In this document: positions 28,943-29,999 of the stretch, piece by piece
Position numbering within the stretch: the first letter of the stretch is position 1
How the letters are laid out: each line of letters begins with the position of its first letter
Assembly: GCA_964608495.1 (NCBI GenBank)
Contig: CAZSOQ010000034.1
Span: forward strand, 1-29,999
Origin: JAKORR01 sp964608495
GTDB lineage: Bacteria > Armatimonadota > Zipacnadia > Zipacnadales > FEN-943
DNA: 29,999 nucleotides
Direction: 5' to 3'
Translations under genes and position numbers: made by a program
The notes under the pieces: generated by a model
Told to the model about the DNA's origin: nothing
What the model saw: only the letters and a program-made list of their open reading frames with translations
Databases searched by the model: none

Positions 28943-29929
28943 ATGGAATACCGGACGCTGGGACGGACCGGACTCGACGTAAGCCCGCTGTCCATGGGCG
29001 GGCTGTTCGTGTCGAAGATAGCCGGGGAGGACCGGCGGCGGGCTTACGACGCCGTGCATCGGGCGCTGGAGCTGGGGGTCAACTACACCGACACGGCGCC
29101 GAGCTACCTGGACAGCGAGGAGGTGCTGGGCGAGGCGCTCGAGGGCGTAGCCCAGCCCTGTGTGATCTCGACGAAGCTGGGGGGCAAGCCCGAGCCCTTC
29201 GACGCGCGCAACGTGGATCAGCTCAAGTACTCCTTCGCGGAGAGTCTGCGGCTGCTGAAGCGCGAGGCCGTGGACATCCTGATGGTGCACGAGCCCGACC
29301 GGCCGGGCCAGCACGACTGGTGGACGGACTGGGAGAGCTTCACGGGGCCCGTGACCGAGTACCTGGCGGAGCTGAAGGCGGAGGGGCTGATCCGGTTCAC
29401 CGGGCTCGGGGGGACGACGGCGTACGTCCTGGCCCGCATCTGCGCGACGGGGCAGTACGACGTCGTGCTGACGGCCTTCAACTACAGCCTGCTCTGGCGC
29501 GAGGCGGCGGTGGCCGTGATCCCCGAGGCGAACAAGCAGAACATGGGGATCGTGATCGGGTCGCCGCTGCAGCAGGGGTGGCTGGCCCGCCGCTTCGACG
29601 ACGAGGTGAAGGCCTGGCCGGCGTGGCTCAGCCCCCAGCGGCGCGAGCAATTCTTGGCGCTGTACGCGCTGCTGGACGAGCTCGGAATGCCCATCACGGA
29701 CCTGGCGATACGGTGGGTGATCTCCAACCCGGACATTGATACGACGCTGATGGGGGCGCGGTCGGTACGGGAAGTGGAGATGAACGTGGCGGCCGTCGAG
29801 GCGGGCCCGCTGCCGGAGGACGTGATGGCGCGGCTCGAGGAGATCGGGGCGATGGTGCCGCTGCGGCCCTGCGCCGAGCCCTGGGGCTGTGGCTTCGGCG
29901 GACACTACCGCGGCCCGGGACATGGTTAG
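28943..29929 (+). CDS. Aldo/keto reductase
   Basis: The product has 328 residues, the usual AKR length. The ATG has AGGAG about 11 nt upstream, slightly long. It is an NAD(P)H-dependent reductase or sugar/aldehyde dehydrogenase with a (beta/alpha)8 barrel. The catalytic tetrad is complete: Asp50 and Tyr55 in YTDTAPSY, Lys78 in ISTKLGG and His116 in MVHEPD. The start EYRTLGRTGLDVSPLSMGG and the C-terminal IRWVISNPDIDTTLMGA are typical of bacterial AKRs similar to L-fucose/galactose dehydrogenase-like proteins, but the substrate is not decided by the sequence. The tail CAEPWGCGFGGHY is unusual and contains two Cys and a His. It may act on sugars released by the nearby glycosidases; this is inference. 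Confidence 0.92.
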   Translation: MEYRTLGRTGLDVSPLSMGGLFVSKIAGEDRRRAYDAVHRALELGVNYTDTAPSYLDSEEVLGEALEGVAQPCVISTKLGGKPEPFDARNVDQLKYSFAESLRLLKREAVDILMVHEPDRPGQHDWWTDWESFTGPVTEYLAELKAEGLIRFTGLGGTTAYVLARICATGQYDVVLTAFNYSLLWREAAVAVIPEANKQNMGIVIGSPLQQGWLARRFDDEVKAWPAWLSPQRREQFLALYALLDELGMPITDLAIRWVISNPDIDTTLMGARSVREVEMNVAAVEAGPLPEDVMARLEEIGAMVPLRPCAEPWGCGFGGHYRGPGHG

Positions 29930-29945
29930 CCTGGGCAGTTCACAG

Positions 29946-29996
29946 GTGCGCGGGGGAGACCCCTCTTTCAAACGCCAAGAGGGGCCTCCCCCGCAC
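29946..29996 (+). terminator. Strong terminator-like hairpin after the aldo/keto reductase gene
   Basis: CCCCTCTT (29960-29967) pairs with AAGAGGGG (29977-29984) around a 9-nt loop. The stem continues outward with GGGGGAG/CTCCCCC and GTGC/GCAC, interrupted by single mismatches and a 2-nt bulge. It begins 17 nt after the stop codon. No T-run is visible before the window ends, so it could also be a 3' processing-protection hairpin or an extragenic palindrome. Confidence 0.55.
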
Positions 29997-29999
29997 CCC

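Noticed and set aside
1..29999. CRISPR array, tRNA genes, insertion sequences, prophage or defence system
   Set aside because: No regularly spaced repeats, no tRNA T-loop in a cloverleaf context, and no transposase, integrase, nuclease or toxin-like gene was found in any credible coding frame.

Overview
The window is very GC-rich bacterial chromosomal DNA, with third codon positions overwhelmingly G or C and many GTG/TTG starts. It is packed with single-copy genes and shows no phage, transposase, rRNA, tRNA or CRISPR signal. The best taxonomic hint is the type IV pilin-like protein at 12399-13139. Its N-terminus (FTLIELLVVIAIMSILASI, then PVFARAREQARKTAC and YADDYDE) is the style seen in very many paralogues in Armatimonadota and, less exactly, Planctomycetota. 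Together with several large secreted glycosidase-like proteins, a sulfatase-fold enzyme and a UroD-like protein, this suggests an Armatimonadota-like, probably environmental, polysaccharide-using bacterium. This is inference; no marker gene settles it.

Layout. 1-3.0 kb (minus): a cobalamin-binding radical SAM enzyme followed by a uroporphyrinogen-decarboxylase-fold protein. 3.1-7.65 kb (plus): a secreted ~1,500-residue GH42-like protein with extra carbohydrate-binding and amidotransferase-like domains. 7.7-9.0 kb (minus): a sulfatase-fold hydrolase with Thr in place of the formylglycine cysteine. 9.04-9.69 kb: a non-coding block of palindromic, REP-like units including a ~110-bp direct repeat. 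9.7-11.8 kb (minus): an EF-G-type GTPase. 11.8-12.4 kb: a structured non-coding stretch ending in a terminator-like hairpin. 12.4-13.1 kb (plus): the pilin-like protein. 13.2-14.2 kb (minus): a secreted phosphotriesterase-family metallohydrolase whose ribosome binding site lies inside a strong hairpin. 14.5-21.2 kb (plus): a secreted LamG-containing protein with an unrecognised, probably glycosidase-like core, then a GH2 enzyme. 21.4-24.15 kb (plus): a P2-type cation ATPase. 24.2-26.4 kb (minus): a tightly overlapping folate/pterin operon (PTR1-like reductase, folB, folK, folE) with a readable promoter. 26.5-28.7 kb (minus): a secreted protein of a recurring uncharacterised family. 28.9-29.9 kb (plus): an aldo/keto reductase followed by a terminator-like hairpin.

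How it fits together. The secreted multidomain proteins, the GH2 enzyme, the sulfatase-fold enzyme and the aldo/keto reductase look like parts of a dispersed glycan-use repertoire. The genes lie on alternating strands and do not form one operon. The folate genes are the only clear multi-gene operon. The least explained items are the REP-like block, the structured gap upstream of the pilin gene, the hairpin-buried ribosome binding site, the altered ion site of the ATPase and the unrecognised core of the LamG protein.
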